Made by a program: the position numbers and the translations under genes. From NCBI RefSeq assembly GCF_001941865.1, contig NZ_CP016162.1, positions 4,401,501 to 4,465,500 on the forward strand: a stretch of DNA of 64,000 nt, written 5' to 3'. Below the pieces are notes generated by a model. That model saw only the letters and a program-made list of their open reading frames with translations. It searched no databases and was not told the DNA's origin. The DNA is from Pseudomonas alcaliphila JAB1 (GTDB lineage Bacteria > Pseudomonadota > Gammaproteobacteria > Pseudomonadales > Pseudomonadaceae). This document shows, piece after piece, positions 44,669 to 54,955 of this stretch; position 1 is the first letter of the stretch; every line of letters starts with the position of its first letter.

Positions 44669-45457
44669 TCAGCTGGTTAAGAAATCCAGCAGCGCCTGGG
44701 TAAAGGCCACGCCGGCCTCGACGTTGGATAGGTGCGCGGCGTGGAACTCCAACAGCTTCGCACCCTCGATCCGCTGCTGCATGAAGCGGCCGTGCTCGAC
44801 GGTGGTCACCGGATCGAGGCTGCCGCAGACGATCAGCGTTGGCGACTGGATATTGGCAATCTGCTCGCGAAAATCGGCATCGCGCACCGCTGCACAGTTG
44901 GCGGCGTAACCTTCGGGCGAAGTCTGCGCCAGCATGCCGACGATGGGCTCGACCTGCTGCGGCTGCGCCGCGGCGAAACCGGCGGTGAACCAGCGCGAGA
45001 TCGAGGCGTCGCGCAGGTCACGCATGACCTGCACGCCGCCGGCCAGCACGGTTTCAATACGCGGGTTCCACACCTCCGGCGCGCCAATCTTGGCGGCGGT
45101 GTTGCACAGCACCAGGCGCGCGATGCGCTCCGGCGCGTTGAGCGCCAGCCACTGGCCGATCAGCCCGCCCATGGACAGCCCACAGAAATGCGCCTTGGCG
45201 ATATCCAGGGCATCGAGCAGTGCCAGCACGTCGCGACCCAGTTGCTCGATGCTGTAGGGCCCCTCAGTCACCAGCGACTGGCCATGGCCGCGGGTGTCGT
45301 AGCGCAACACCTGGAAATGGCGGGTCAGCGCCGGCATCTGCACGTCCCACATGTGCAGGTCGGTGCCGAGGGAGTTGGACAGCACCAGCACCGGCGCGCC
45401 GGCCGGGCCTTCGAGCTGGTAGTTGAGATCGCCATCGGCGAGACGTACGGCAGGCAT
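44669..45457 (-). CDS. pcaD: 3-Oxoadipate enol-lactonase
   Basis: 262-residue alpha/beta hydrolase hydrolysing beta-ketoadipate enol-lactone to beta-ketoadipate, where the catechol and protocatechuate branches meet. The nucleophile elbow is FCGLSMGGLIGQWLA; the C-terminal catalytic His is in HAAHLSNVEAG. It begins 9 bp after pcaB. Also needed for the lactone made by CatC further right. Confidence 0.95.
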   Translation of the reverse strand: MPAVRLADGDLNYQLEGPAGAPVLVLSNSLGTDLHMWDVQMPALTRHFQVLRYDTRGHGQSLVTEGPYSIEQLGRDVLALLDALDIAKAHFCGLSMGGLIGQWLALNAPERIARLVLCNTAAKIGAPEVWNPRIETVLAGGVQVMRDLRDASISRWFTAGFAAAQPQQVEPIVGMLAQTSPEGYAANCAAVRDADFREQIANIQSPTLIVCGSLDPVTTVEHGRFMQQRIEGAKLLEFHAAHLSNVEAGVAFTQALLDFLTS

Positions 45458-45466
45458 GGATAACTC

Positions 45467-46819
45467 CTAACGCGAAAATTGCGTGTGTTCGGCGACGGCC
45501 CGCTGCACCCAGCGGCGGGCCTGTCCCAGGTAATGGGCCGGATCGAGTAGACGCTCCAGCTCGGTAGCGGACAGCTCTGCGCTGACCTCGGCATTGGCGC
45601 CGAGTACCGCACGCAGGTGCACGCCCTGCTGCACCGCCTGGCGGCAGCACTGCTCGACCAGATGATGGGCGGCGTCGCGGCCGATGCGCTGGGCCAGGGC
45701 GATGCTCACCGCCTCGGCCAGCACCAGGCCCTGGGTCAGTTCGAGGTTCGCACGCATGCGTGCGGCATCCACCTCCAGCCCCGGCACCGCCAGCAGCGCC
45801 TGCTGCAGCGCGCCGGAGACCAGGCAGCACAGCTCCGGCAGGGTTTCCCACTCGGCGTGCCACAGGCCCAGGCTGCGCTCGTGCTCCTGCGGCATGGCGG
45901 CGAACATCGTCGCCACCAGGCCCGGCGCGCGGGTGGCGGCGCCGATCAGCACGGCGGCGCCGACCGGGTTGCGCTTGTGCGGCATGGTCGACGAGCCGCC
46001 CTTGCCTGGCGCCGCCGGCTCGAAGACTTCGCCGGCCTCGGTCTGCATCAGCAAGCTGAGGTCGCGGCCGAGCTTGCCCAGGCTGCCGGCGATCAGCCCG
46101 AGCAGGCTGGCGAACTCCACCAGGCGGTCGCGCTGGGTGTGCCAGGGCTGCTCGGGCAGGTGCAGCTGCAATTCATCGGCCAGCACCTCGGCCACCGGCC
46201 AGGCCTGCTCGCCGAGCGCCGCCAGGCTGCCCGAGGCGCCGCCGAACTGCAGGCACAGCAGGCGCGGCTTGAGTTCGTTCAGGCGCTGGCGATGGCGGGT
46301 GATGGCGCCCAGCACGCCGGCCAGCTTCATGCCCAGGGTCACCGGAGTGGCCTGCTGCAGCCAGGTGCGTCCGGCCAGCGGGGTGTCGGCATGGCGTTCG
46401 GCCTGCGCCGCCAGGGCATCGCCCAGGGCGGCGAGGTCGCCTTCGATCAGCTCGATGGCGGCGCGCAGTTGCAGCACCAGGCCGCTGTCCATGGCGTCCT
46501 GGCTGGTGGCGCCGAGGTGTACGTAGCGCTCGGCCTCCGGGCTGGCGGCGGCGATGCGCTTGCCGAGGGCCTTGACCAGCGGGATGGCGGAATTACCCGC
46601 CGTGGCGATGGCCTGGGCCAGGGCGGCGAAATCGTAGAGCTCGGCCCGGCAGGCGGCAGCGATGGGCGCCACCGCCTCAGGCGGGATCAGCCCCACACGC
46701 GCCTCGGCCCGCGCCAGCGCGGCCTCGAAGTCGAGCATGCCCTGCACCCGGCCGGCGTCGCAGAAGATCGCGCGCATGGCCGGGGCGGTGAAGTAGGCAT
46801 CGAAGAGTTGGTTGCTCAC
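45467..46819 (-). CDS. pcaB: 3-Carboxy-cis,cis-muconate cycloisomerase
   Basis: 450-residue member of the fumarase/aspartase superfamily, with the signature GSSTMPHKRNPVGAA. It lactonises beta-carboxymuconate, the product of protocatechuate 3,4-dioxygenase, to gamma-carboxymuconolactone. The dioxygenase genes pcaGH are not present in the window. It follows pcaF after a 281-bp gap filled with repeats, which may make pcaBDC a separate unit. Confidence 0.95.
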   Translation of the reverse strand: MSNQLFDAYFTAPAMRAIFCDAGRVQGMLDFEAALARAEARVGLIPPEAVAPIAAACRAELYDFAALAQAIATAGNSAIPLVKALGKRIAAASPEAERYVHLGATSQDAMDSGLVLQLRAAIELIEGDLAALGDALAAQAERHADTPLAGRTWLQQATPVTLGMKLAGVLGAITRHRQRLNELKPRLLCLQFGGASGSLAALGEQAWPVAEVLADELQLHLPEQPWHTQRDRLVEFASLLGLIAGSLGKLGRDLSLLMQTEAGEVFEPAAPGKGGSSTMPHKRNPVGAAVLIGAATRAPGLVATMFAAMPQEHERSLGLWHAEWETLPELCCLVSGALQQALLAVPGLEVDAARMRANLELTQGLVLAEAVSIALAQRIGRDAAHHLVEQCCRQAVQQGVHLRAVLGANAEVSAELSATELERLLDPAHYLGQARRWVQRAVAEHTQFSR

Positions 46820-46891
46820 GAGCGAAACGCTCCTGGAAAAATGTACGGCTAGTGTGGCATCAACCGGCGGCGCCGCGCACGGAGGGGCGTC

Positions 46892-47091
46892 TGTGGGAGG
46901 GGCTTTAGCCGCGACGGCTTAAAGGCGTCGCCGCTGAAGCGCCTCCCACAAGGTTCACACCAGCCCGATGACCGGGCGTAGGGTGGGCCGGGCGGCGATC
47001 CGTTTTAGCCCACCGGGGGCGTCATGGTGGACTGAAGCGAATCACCATCCCTTCACGCACTATGGACATGGTGGGCTAAAGCCCACCCTAC
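46892..47091. repeat. REPIN and GTAGGGTGGGC inverted repeats between pcaF and pcaB
   Basis: First a REP pair (GTGGGAGGGGCTTTAGCCGC to its inverted copy, 46892-46950), then a repeat bounded by GTAGGGTGGGC (46978-46988) and GCCCACCCTAC (47081-47091). No gene is seen in the 46820-47100 gap. Confidence 0.75.
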
Positions 47092-47100
47092 AGATGTCAT

Positions 47101-48306
47101 TCACACCCGCTCGATGACCAGCGCCAGGCCCTGCCCCACGCCCACGCACATGGTCGCCAGACCAAGCTTGCCGCCGGTCTTCTCCAGGTGGTGAACGGCG
47201 GTGAGCACCAGGCGATTGCCGCTCATGCCCAGCGGGTGGCCGAGGGCGATGGCGCCGCCATTCGGGTTGACCTTGGCGCTATCGTCCGGCAGGCCGAGGT
47301 CGCGGGTGACGGCCAGGCCCTGGGCGGCGAAGGCTTCATTCAGCTCGATCACGTCGAACTGCTCGATGCTCAGGTTCAGTCGCGCCAGCAGCTTGCGCAC
47401 CGCCGGTACCGGGCCGACGCCCATGATGCGTGGCGCCACGCCGCCGCTGGCCATACCCAGCACCTTGGCGCGCGGCTTGAGGCCGTACTTCTGAACGGCT
47501 TCGGCAGAGGCCAGGATCATCGCCGAGGCGCCGTCATTGAGGCCCGAGGCGTTGCCGGCGGTGACGGTCTTGCCTTCGCCATTGACCGGCTTGAGCTTGG
47601 CCAGGCCTTCGGCGGTGGTGTCGGCACGCGGGTGCTCGTCACGGTCGACGACGATCTCGCCCTTCTTGGTCTTGATCACTACCGGGACGATTTCCTCGGC
47701 GTAGTAACCTCTCTCCTGAGCCGCCGCTGCACGCTGCTGGCTGCGCAGGCCGAAGGCATCCTGGTCGGCACGACTGATGCCGTAATCCTCGGCGACGTTG
47801 TCGCCAGTGACCGGCATCGGATCGACGCCGTACTGTTCTTTCATCAACGGGTTGACGAAGCGCCAGCCCAGGGTGGTGTCTTCCAGCTTCTGGCCACGGC
47901 CGAAGGCGCTGTCGGCCTTGCCCATCACGTAAGGCGCACGGGTCATGGACTCGACGCCAGCGGCGATGGCCAGCTCCATCTCGCCCGAGGCGATGGCGCG
48001 GAAGGCGGCACCGACCGCCTCCATGCCCGAGGCGCACAGGCGGTTAAGAGTCACGCCCGGCACCGTTTCCGGCAGACCGGCGAGCAGCAGCGCCATGCGC
48101 GCCACGTTGCGGTTGTCCTCGCCGGACTGGTTGGCGCAGCCCATGAACACTTCATCGACTGCCGACCAGTCGACCTGCGGGTTACGCTCGATGAGCGCCT
48201 TGAGCGGAATCGCCGCCAAGTCGTCGGCGCGCACCGCCGACAGCGCGCCATTGAGGCGACCAATCGGCGTGCGCACGGCGTCGCAGATGAATACGTCGCG
48301 GCTCAT
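47101..48306 (-). CDS. pcaF: 3-Oxoadipyl-CoA thiolase
   Basis: 401-residue thiolase cleaving beta-ketoadipyl-CoA to succinyl-CoA and acetyl-CoA, the last pathway step. The nucleophilic Cys is in [12 protein letters not shown] (about residue 90); NEAFAAQ and [14 protein letters not shown] carry the other catalytic residues, and CVGVGQG the acid-base Cys. Its ATG overlaps the pcaJ stop by 4 bp. Confidence 0.96.
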   Translation of the reverse strand: MSRDVFICDAVRTPIGRLNGALSAVRADDLAAIPLKALIERNPQVDWSAVDEVFMGCANQSGEDNRNVARMALLLAGLPETVPGVTLNRLCASGMEAVGAAFRAIASGEMELAIAAGVESMTRAPYVMGKADSAFGRGQKLEDTTLGWRFVNPLMKEQYGVDPMPVTGDNVAEDYGISRADQDAFGLRSQQRAAAAQERGYYAEEIVPVVIKTKKGEIVVDRDEHPRADTTAEGLAKLKPVNGEGKTVTAGNASGLNDGASAMILASAEAVQKYGLKPRAKVLGMASGGVAPRIMGVGPVPAVRKLLARLNLSIEQFDVIELNEAFAAQGLAVTRDLGLPDDSAKVNPNGGAIALGHPLGMSGNRLVLTAVHHLEKTGGKLGLATMCVGVGQGLALVIERV

Positions 48307-49085
48307 TCGTCACCCCCGGCCTGGCCGTGGGCGGCGGCGGTGCGCGCTTCCAGGGCGCGCAGCGCTTCCAACTCGGTGTCGTTCGGCGCCTCGGTCACGG
48401 CCAGATTGTCGGCAAAGCGGATGGCCCAGCCGGTATTCTCGATCACCTGCTCGCGGGTCACGCCCGGGTGCAGCGAGGTGACCACGAATTCGTTGCTGCC
48501 GGCTTCCGGCTCCATGATGCACAGGTCGGTGATGATGCCGACCGGGCCCTTGCCGGGCAGGCCGAGCTGCTGACGGTGGTCGCCGCCCTCGCCGAAGCCG
48601 ACCGAGGTGACAAAGGCCAGCTTGTCGACGAAGGTGCGGTGCGACTGCTTGAGGATGATCAGCACTTCCTTGGCGCTGCCGGCGATCTCCGGCGCGCCGC
48701 CGGCGCCGGGCAGGCGCACCTTCGGGTTGTGGTAGTCGCCGATCACCGTGGTGTTGATATTGCCGAACTTGTCGACCTGGGCCGCGCCGAGGAAGCCGAC
48801 GTCGATGCGCCCGCCCTGCAACCAGTAGCGGAAGATCTCACCGGTGGGTACCACGGTGTCGGCGGTTTCGGCCAGCTCGCCGTCACCGATCGACAGCGGC
48901 AGCACGCTGGGCTTGGCGCCGATGGGGCCGGATTCGTAGATCAGCACCACGTCCGGCGAGGAGGTCAGGCGCGCCAGGTTGGCGGCCTTGGACGGCAGGC
49001 CGATGCCGACGAAGCAGACCGCGCCGTTCTTCAGGCGGCGGGCGGCCGCCACGGTCATCATTTCATTAGTGCTGTAGTCGCTCAT
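48303..49085 (-). CDS. pcaJ: 3-Oxoadipate CoA-transferase subunit B
   Basis: 260-residue beta subunit of the succinyl-CoA:3-oxoadipate CoA transferase. The catalytic Glu lies in the segment [14 protein letters not shown]. The ATG at 49085 was chosen because GGAGG lies 7 nt upstream; a GTG one codon earlier is possible. The start overlaps the pcaI stop by one base. Confidence 0.94.
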   Translation of the reverse strand: MSDYSTNEMMTVAAARRLKNGAVCFVGIGLPSKAANLARLTSSPDVVLIYESGPIGAKPSVLPLSIGDGELAETADTVVPTGEIFRYWLQGGRIDVGFLGAAQVDKFGNINTTVIGDYHNPKVRLPGAGGAPEIAGSAKEVLIILKQSHRTFVDKLAFVTSVGFGEGGDHRQQLGLPGKGPVGIITDLCIMEPEAGSNEFVVTSLHPGVTREQVIENTGWAIRFADNLAVTEAPNDTELEALRALEARTAAAHGQAGGDE

Positions 49086-49933
49086 CACTTGGCCTCCGCA
49101 ATCTTGGCTTGGAACTCGGCGAAATCGGCAGTGCCGCGGATATAGGTATCGATCCAGGCGGTAAAGGTTTCGCGGTCGCGGGCTATCGGGTCCCAGGCCT
49201 GGTAGAAGCGGTTATCGCGCTCGTAGTAGCCATGGGCGTAGGACGGGTGGGCGCCGCCGGGTACGTGGCAGACGGCGGTCAGCGCCCAGCTCGGCAGCAC
49301 GCAGGCGTTCATCGGCGCCTTGAGGTCGTCGACGATCTCCTCGACGGTGACGATGCAGCGCTTGGCCGCCAGGGCCGCCTCCTTCTGCACGCCGAGGATG
49401 CCCCACAGCAGCACGTTGCCCTTGCGGTCGGCCTTCTGCGCGTGGATCACGGTGACGTCCGGGCGCACCGCCGGGGTGGCGGCCAGTTTCTCGCCGGTGA
49501 AGGGGCAGTCGATGAACTTGATGTTCGGGTTGACCTTGGGCAGGTCCGAGCCGGCATAGGCGCGCAGCAGGGCGAACGGCAGGCCCGAGGCGCCGGCAAC
49601 GTAGGAGTTGGCCAGGTCGGCGTGGCTGTGCTCGTCGATTTCCAGGGCGTTCGGCCACTTCTTCTCGACCGCATCGCGCAGGCGGTGCAGCGAGCCGACG
49701 CCGGGGTTGCCACCCCAGGAGAAGGTCAGCTTGCGCGCGCAGCCGGCGCCGATCAGCAGGTCGTAGACCAGGTCCGGGGTCATGCGTACCAGGTGCAGGT
49801 CTTTCTTGCCCTGGCGGATCAGCTCGTGGGAGGCGGCAGTGGGGATCAAATGGGTGAAGCCTTCGAGGGCGACGCAGTCGCCGTCGTTGACGTGGCGCGA
49901 AATGGCTTCGCCCAGGGTGATGATGTCGGCCAT
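49085..49933 (-). CDS. pcaI: 3-Oxoadipate CoA-transferase subunit A
   Basis: 282-residue alpha subunit, with the family motif SWGGNPGVGSLHRLRDA. It heads the pcaIJFBDC group. Two PcaR-type boxes lie 83-116 bp upstream of the start codon, so the group is expected to be induced by beta-ketoadipate through PcaR, whose gene lies 13 kb away on the other side of the ben-cat genes. Confidence 0.95.
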   Translation of the reverse strand: MADIITLGEAISRHVNDGDCVALEGFTHLIPTAASHELIRQGKKDLHLVRMTPDLVYDLLIGAGCARKLTFSWGGNPGVGSLHRLRDAVEKKWPNALEIDEHSHADLANSYVAGASGLPFALLRAYAGSDLPKVNPNIKFIDCPFTGEKLAATPAVRPDVTVIHAQKADRKGNVLLWGILGVQKEAALAAKRCIVTVEEIVDDLKAPMNACVLPSWALTAVCHVPGGAHPSYAHGYYERDNRFYQAWDPIARDRETFTAWIDTYIRGTADFAEFQAKIAEAK

Positions 49934-50015
49934 CGTGTTGTTCTCGCTTGGGTTGCAGGTGCCACCGGGCAGGGTGACGGTGAGTTCAGATTAGGGCGCG
50001 CCATGCAGCGGAACA

Positions 50016-50049
50016 ATCCGATAATCGCCTTATGGTGCGATTATCGAAC
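50016..50049. promoter_or_regulatory. Paired PcaR boxes upstream of pcaI
   Basis: Minus-strand GTTCGATAATCGCAC at 50035-50049 is the exact PcaR consensus known from P. putida pcaI. A weaker box in the opposite orientation (plus-strand ATCCGATAATCGCCT, 50016-50030, 11 of 15 matches) lies 19 bp away. Confidence 0.88.
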
Positions 50050-50058
50050 CATTCCTGA

Positions 50059-50928
50059 TCAGGGGTCGTTCTCCAGCTGCGCGCGCATGCCCAGGGCCAG
50101 CGCCTGCTGCGCGGCCAGGCGTGCGACGATGCGCTGCACGATGGCCAGCCGTGCGCTGGCGCCCTCGCGCATCTCGGCCATGGCCTGCAGGGCGTCGGCC
50201 GATTGCCCGAGGCCGGCGCGGCTGTCCTCCTCGACCCGGCGCAGGCCGCTGCGCGCGCCTTCGGCGGCCTGCTGCAGGCTGCCGACGATCTGGCGGATCT
50301 GTTCGCTGGCGGCGTTGGCGCGTTGCGCCAGGTGGCGCACCTCGTCGGCCACCACGGCGAAACCGCGGCCCTGCTCGCCGGCGCGCGCCGCCTCGATGGC
50401 GGCATTGAGCGCCAGCAGGTTGGTCTGCTTGGCGATGTCCTGGATGCTGCCAACGATGCTGCCGATGCGCTCGGTCTGCTCGCCGAGGTCGTCGAACACC
50501 CGGGTCACCGGCGCCATATGCCCGGCCAGGCGCTCGATGGTGGCGGTGGCGGCGCGGATGCTCTCGGCGCTGCCCTGCACCTTGTCGCCGGCGCCGCGCG
50601 CCAGCTGATCGGCGTACTGCATGTCGTCGCGGCTGGCGGCGATGGCCTGTTCCAGCTCGGCCAGGCGCGCCAGCAGCGGCGTCAGATCGAGCCGTGGTTC
50701 CGGCAGCACGACAGGCAACGGCGGCGGTGCGAGCGCCGGTTCGGGCTCGGCCAGCGGCGCCATGCAGGGCTCCGGGCTGGCCGCCGGGGTGGGCCTGCGC
50801 CGCCAGGCGGCGCCGAGACCGGCGAGCAGCGCCAGGGCCGCCAGACCCTGGGCCAGCGGTTCGCCGGCCAGCGCCAGGAGCACGGCGGCGCAGCCGGCGG
50901 CGAGCAGGGCGAGTAGCGTTGCGATCAT
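50059..50928 (-). CDS. Short methyl-accepting chemotaxis-like protein without sensor domain
   Basis: 289-residue protein. Two close hydrophobic segments (about 1-42) form a membrane hairpin; a Pro/Ala-rich linker (about 45-80) leads into a chemoreceptor signalling domain with the tip [20 protein letters not shown]. There is no periplasmic or PAS domain, and the signalling helices are shorter than usual. It may modulate an array, or respond to a partner such as the adjacent porin or permease. It lies between the benF-like gene and pcaI on the same strand, and its stop is 10 bp from the PcaR box. Confidence 0.82.
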   Translation of the reverse strand: MIATLLALLAAGCAAVLLALAGEPLAQGLAALALLAGLGAAWRRRPTPAASPEPCMAPLAEPEPALAPPPLPVVLPEPRLDLTPLLARLAELEQAIAASRDDMQYADQLARGAGDKVQGSAESIRAATATIERLAGHMAPVTRVFDDLGEQTERIGSIVGSIQDIAKQTNLLALNAAIEAARAGEQGRGFAVVADEVRHLAQRANAASEQIRQIVGSLQQAAEGARSGLRRVEEDSRAGLGQSADALQAMAEMREGASARLAIVQRIVARLAAQQALALGMRAQLENDP

Positions 50929-50980
50929 AAGGGTTCTCCGGCAGGTGCCAGGCGCCCTGGGCGGGCGCCTGGGGACGGGT

Positions 50981-52261
50981 TTAGAGGAGGTTCCAGGTGT
51001 AGCTGAGGATCAGCCGGTTCTCGTCGATATCGCTGCGGTAGTTGGAGCGCGCGGTGACGTTGCGCACGCGCACGCCGAGGCCCTTGAGCGCGCCGCTCTG
51101 CAGGGTGTAGCCGATGTCCAGGTCGCGCTCCCAATCCTTGCCCTCGTAGCGCGCACCGCCGCGGTTGGTGGCCTGGGCGTCGACGTTGTCGCCGCGGATA
51201 TAGCGCACCCCGGCCACCAGACCCGGCACGCCCATGGCGGCGAAGTCGTAGTCGTAACGCAGTTGCCAGGAGCGCTCGTCGGCGGAGGCGAACTCGAAGG
51301 TCGGCACCTCGTTGCCCAGCGGGCTGACGTTGGCAAATACGCGCGGGAAGGCGTCATCGCCGAACATCGCCTGGTAGCCGACATAGAAGGTGTGGCCGCC
51401 GTGCTTGGCCGACAGCAGGGCGAAGGCCGCCTGGTTGTCGATGTCGCCGAGCAGGCCCTGGCCGTCGTCGGCCGAGTCGTAGAAACCGAGGTTGGCGCCG
51501 AGGGTCCAGGCGCCCACCGGCTCGCTGTGCTTGAGGCCGAGGAAGCGCTGCTGGTAGATATCCTCCAGCTGCGCGTACCAGGCGCCGAGCGAGGTGCGCC
51601 CGGCGTTGAAGGCGTAGTCGCCGCCGGCGTAGTTGAAGGCGTCGCTGCTCGCCGCGCGCTGCGGCAGGTGGCCGAGCATGGCCAGCATCTGGTCGTCGCC
51701 GGCCTCGTTGCGCAGGCTGGTGGAGTTGAGATGCCCGGCCTGCAGGGTAAGCCCGGCCAGCTCGTTGGAAACCAGGCTCACGCCCTGGTAGCTGGGCGGC
51801 AGCAGGCGGATGTCCGAGTAGGTCAGCACCGGCAGGTTGGGCTGCAGCTCGCCGACTTTCAGCTCGGTCTTGGACAGGCGTAGCTTCGCCGCCAGGCCCA
51901 GGCGGCTGTAGTCGTCGGCGGCCTTGCCGCTCTCGCGGGTCGGCAACAGGCCGGTATTGACTCGATCCGGGCTGCTGTCGAGCTTGACGCCGAGCAGGCC
52001 GATGGCATCCACGCCGAAGCCCACCGGCCCCGGGGTGTAGCCGGATTTGACGTTGAGGATGAAACCCTGCGCCCACTCCTCGGCCTTGGACTGCCGGTTC
52101 GGCCCGACTATGTCGGAAAAGTCGCGGCTGAAGTAGTAGTTGCGCGCCGTGAGCGTGGCGCTGGCGTCGTCGATAAACCCGCCCTCGCCGGCCTGGCTCA
52201 GGCTCGGCAGGCAGGCGGCAATGGCGGTGGACAGCAGGCAAAGGCGTGGGCTGTGTTTCAT
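50981..52261 (-). CDS. benF: OprD-family porin, BenF-like
   Basis: 426-residue OprD-type channel with a signal peptide ([18 protein letters not shown]) and mature start [24 protein letters not shown]. Location downstream of benE and catA in the benzoate cluster matches BenF, a benzoate-selective outer-membrane channel. The ATG at 52261 was chosen for the signal peptide; AACAACAAGAG lies just upstream (52275-52282). Ligand inferred from context. Confidence 0.9.
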   Translation of the reverse strand: MKHSPRLCLLSTAIAACLPSLSQAGEGGFIDDASATLTARNYYFSRDFSDIVGPNRQSKAEEWAQGFILNVKSGYTPGPVGFGVDAIGLLGVKLDSSPDRVNTGLLPTRESGKAADDYSRLGLAAKLRLSKTELKVGELQPNLPVLTYSDIRLLPPSYQGVSLVSNELAGLTLQAGHLNSTSLRNEAGDDQMLAMLGHLPQRAASSDAFNYAGGDYAFNAGRTSLGAWYAQLEDIYQQRFLGLKHSEPVGAWTLGANLGFYDSADDGQGLLGDIDNQAAFALLSAKHGGHTFYVGYQAMFGDDAFPRVFANVSPLGNEVPTFEFASADERSWQLRYDYDFAAMGVPGLVAGVRYIRGDNVDAQATNRGGARYEGKDWERDLDIGYTLQSGALKGLGVRVRNVTARSNYRSDIDENRLILSYTWNLL

Positions 52262-52346
52262 CGGTAGCGTGCTCTTGTTGTTATCGAGGTTGCAGAAACC
52301 CGCCCGGCAGCCCAGGGGTTGCCGGTTCGGGGGAATGGATTGGGGG

Positions 52347-53555
52347 TTATTCCCTGGCCGGCTCGCCGGCGGGACTGGCAATGGTGGCCGGCTTGCGCGC
52401 GCGCAGCAGCAGGTGCGCGGCGAGGCCGAACAGCAGGCCCCAGAAGGCCGCCGACAGGCCGAGGAAACTCACCCCGGAGGCCGTCACCAGGAAGGTGAAC
52501 AGTCCGGCGTCGCGCTCCGCCGGCTCGCTCAGGCTGCGCGCCAGCGCCTCGCTGAACGCGCCGTACAGCGCCAGCCCGGCCAGGGCGGCGATCAGCGCGG
52601 CGGGAAAGGCGGCGAACAGCGACACCAGGGTGGCGCCGGCAATGCCCAGCAGCAGGTAGGCCAGGCTGCCGACCACCGCGGCCACATAGCGCCGTTTGGG
52701 GTCTTCATGGGCCTCGCGGCCGGTACAGAGGCTGGCGGTGACTGCCGCCAGGTTCAGGCCGTGGCAGCCGAACGGCGCCAGCAGCGCGCCGCCGATGGCG
52801 CTGGCGCCGATCAGCGGGCTGGCCGGGGTTTGGTAACCGGCGCCACGCAGCACCGCCATGCCCGGCATGAATTGCCCGGTCAGCGCCACCAGCACCAGCG
52901 GCAGCGCCAGGTTGAGGGTGGCGGAGAGGCTGAACTCGGGGGCGATCCACTGCGGCGTGGCCAGCTGCAGCACCAGCGCCTCGCTGCGCAGCTGGCCGCC
53001 GAGCAGGGTCAGCGCCGCGCCCACGAGCAATACGCCGGCCACCGCATAGCGCGGCGCCATGCGCCTTAGCAGCAGGTAGGTGACGAACATGCTGGCGATC
53101 AGCAGCGGCTGCTCGGGCAGCGCCTTGAACACCTCGATGCCGAAGGCGAACAGGATGCCGGCCTGCAAACCGGCGGCGATGGAGCCGGGCAGTTTGGCGA
53201 TCAGCCGGTCGAAGCTGCCGCTGAGGGCGATCAGCAACAGGATCAGGTTGGCCACCAGGTAGGCGCCGATCGCCTGATTCAGACCCAGTTCGGGCAGGGC
53301 GCCGACCAGCAGCGCGCTGCCGGGGATCGACCAGGCGATCACCACCGGCGTGCGGTAGCGCAGGCTGAGCAGCAGGCCCAGCGCGCCACTGCCGATGGAA
53401 ATCGCCCAGACCCAGGACGACAGCAGCGCCTGCGACAGGCCGGCGCTTTCCGCGGCATGGAAGATCAGCACCAGCGGCCCGGCGTAGGAGATGGTGGTGG
53501 CGAGCAGCCCGGCCACCAGGGCGGGCAGGCTGAAGTCTTTGAGCAGGGCTTTCAT
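52347..53555 (-). CDS. benE: Benzoate membrane transport protein BenE
   Basis: 402-residue BenE-family permease with about twelve transmembrane segments. It is a proton-linked benzoate importer, second to BenK in this cluster. The start at 53555 is preceded by GAGGG; AACAACAA at 53598-53605 lies further up. It follows catA and precedes the benF-like porin on the same strand. Confidence 0.93.
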   Translation of the reverse strand: MKALLKDFSLPALVAGLLATTISYAGPLVLIFHAAESAGLSQALLSSWVWAISIGSGALGLLLSLRYRTPVVIAWSIPGSALLVGALPELGLNQAIGAYLVANLILLLIALSGSFDRLIAKLPGSIAAGLQAGILFAFGIEVFKALPEQPLLIASMFVTYLLLRRMAPRYAVAGVLLVGAALTLLGGQLRSEALVLQLATPQWIAPEFSLSATLNLALPLVLVALTGQFMPGMAVLRGAGYQTPASPLIGASAIGGALLAPFGCHGLNLAAVTASLCTGREAHEDPKRRYVAAVVGSLAYLLLGIAGATLVSLFAAFPAALIAALAGLALYGAFSEALARSLSEPAERDAGLFTFLVTASGVSFLGLSAAFWGLLFGLAAHLLLRARKPATIASPAGEPARE

Positions 53556-53676
53556 GGTCCCTCGCAAGGTCAGGCTGGCGCTTCTTGGGAAACGCTCTTG
53601 TTGTTTACGCCCGGGGGCCGTGCCGGCACGGCCCTGGGTGCCGCCCTCACCCGCGAGCGGGCGAGGGCTCGGGGGC

Positions 53677-54618
53677 TCAGACGCCCTGCAGTGCGCGCGG
53701 CCGTGCGTTGCGGCGTTCGGCCTTGGCCTGCGGGGCCTTCTGCAGTTGGAAGTCGAACGTCAGCTCGGCGAAGCGCGGGCCCTGGATGCCGCGATCACGA
53801 GCGGCGGCCTCGTCCTCGACGAACTGGATATCGCCGACCAGACCCTCGCGGGTGGCGTAGGCAAAGTCGTCCCACAGGTACTGGTCGCCGGCCAGGTTGA
53901 TCTGGGTGGTCAGGTGGCGATGGCCCGGCGCGGAAATGAAGAAGTGGATATGCGCCGGACGCTGGCCGTGGCGGCCGAGCAGATCGAGGCATTCCTGGGT
54001 CGGACCCTGCGGGTCGCAGCCGTAGCCGCTGGGCACGATGCTGCGTGCGCGGTAGCGGCCCTCGGCGTCGGTGACGATGCGCCGGCGCAGGTTGTAGTCG
54101 CTCTGGCTCTGGTCGAAGTAGGAGTAGTTGCCCTTGGTGTTGGCGTGCCACAGGTCAACCACGGCACCGGCCACCGGTTTGCCCTGGGTGTCACGCACCA
54201 CGCCTTCGAGGAACATCACCGTGGCCACGCCGTCTTCCGTGCCGTCATCCATCCGCACCTGGCCCTCGGCCAGCGGTGCGCCGGCCACGTACAGCGGGCC
54301 TTCGATGGTGCGCGGGGTGCCGCCGCTGAGGCCGGCCTCGGCGTCCTTGGCGTCCTGCAGCAGGTCGAGGAAGTGTTCCAGGCCCAGGCCCGGCACCAGC
54401 AGGCCGAACTCGCTGCGCGCGCCGAGGCGGTTGAGGTAGTCCACCGCCTGCCAGAATTCGTCGTCGGTCACTTGCAGGTCTTCGATGATCTTCGCCGCGT
54501 CGCCGACGATGCGCAGCATCAGCTGCTTGAGGCGCGGGCTGCCCTGCTCGTTGTTGAGGCCGCAGGCCTCGCGGAACAGGTTCTGCACGTCTTGGGTGTG
54601 GGAGATTTTCACGGTCAT
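53677..54618 (-). CDS. catA: Catechol 1,2-dioxygenase
   Basis: 313-residue intradiol dioxygenase, opening catechol to cis,cis-muconate with non-haem Fe(III). Iron ligands are the Tyr of NYSYFD, the Tyr of PSGYGCDP, and the two His of RPAHIHFF. The N-terminal helical dimer domain is intact. It competes with DmpB for catechol in the same cell. AACAACAA at 54633-54640 precedes the start. Confidence 0.97.
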   Translation of the reverse strand: MTVKISHTQDVQNLFREACGLNNEQGSPRLKQLMLRIVGDAAKIIEDLQVTDDEFWQAVDYLNRLGARSEFGLLVPGLGLEHFLDLLQDAKDAEAGLSGGTPRTIEGPLYVAGAPLAEGQVRMDDGTEDGVATVMFLEGVVRDTQGKPVAGAVVDLWHANTKGNYSYFDQSQSDYNLRRRIVTDAEGRYRARSIVPSGYGCDPQGPTQECLDLLGRHGQRPAHIHFFISAPGHRHLTTQINLAGDQYLWDDFAYATREGLVGDIQFVEDEAAARDRGIQGPRFAELTFDFQLQKAPQAKAERRNARPRALQGV

Positions 54619-54648
54619 GGTGGCGTACCTCGTTGTTGTTCTGGGAAA

Positions 54649-54939
54649 TCAGCGGTCGTCGGCATGGATCGACGAGGGATGCCGGCACAGCGGCGTGACC
54701 TCGATGTCCATGTAGGGGAACAGCGGCAGTTGCAGCAGGGTGTCGTGCAGCGCCTCGACGCTGGCCACGTCGAATACGCTGTAGTTGGCGTAGTGCCCGG
54801 CGATGCGCCACAGGTGGCGCCAGGTGCCCTCGCGCATCAGGCGCTGGGCCAGCTCCTTCTCCTCGGCCTTGATCTGCGCGGCGCGTGCCGGGTCCATGTC
54901 GGCCGGCAGCCTTACGGTCATCTTCACGTGGAACAGCAT
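54649..54939 (-). CDS. catC: Muconolactone delta-isomerase
   Basis: 96-residue CatC protein (MLFHVKMTVRLPADMD), isomerising muconolactone to beta-ketoadipate enol-lactone. Full family length. Sits between catB (16 bp) and catA (30 bp). Confidence 0.97.
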   Translation of the reverse strand: MLFHVKMTVRLPADMDPARAAQIKAEEKELAQRLMREGTWRHLWRIAGHYANYSVFDVASVEALHDTLLQLPLFPYMDIEVTPLCRHPSSIHADDR

Positions 54940-54955
54940 GGGGATTTCCTCCGTT

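Noticed and set aside
46978..47091. CRISPR-like or attachment-site interpretation of the repeats
   Set aside because: There are only two inverted arms without regular spacers; they fit a dispersed intergenic repeat.
49109..50608. Long plus-strand frame spanning pcaI and the short chemoreceptor
   Set aside because: It crosses two real genes and the PcaR boxes on the other strand; no family resemblance.
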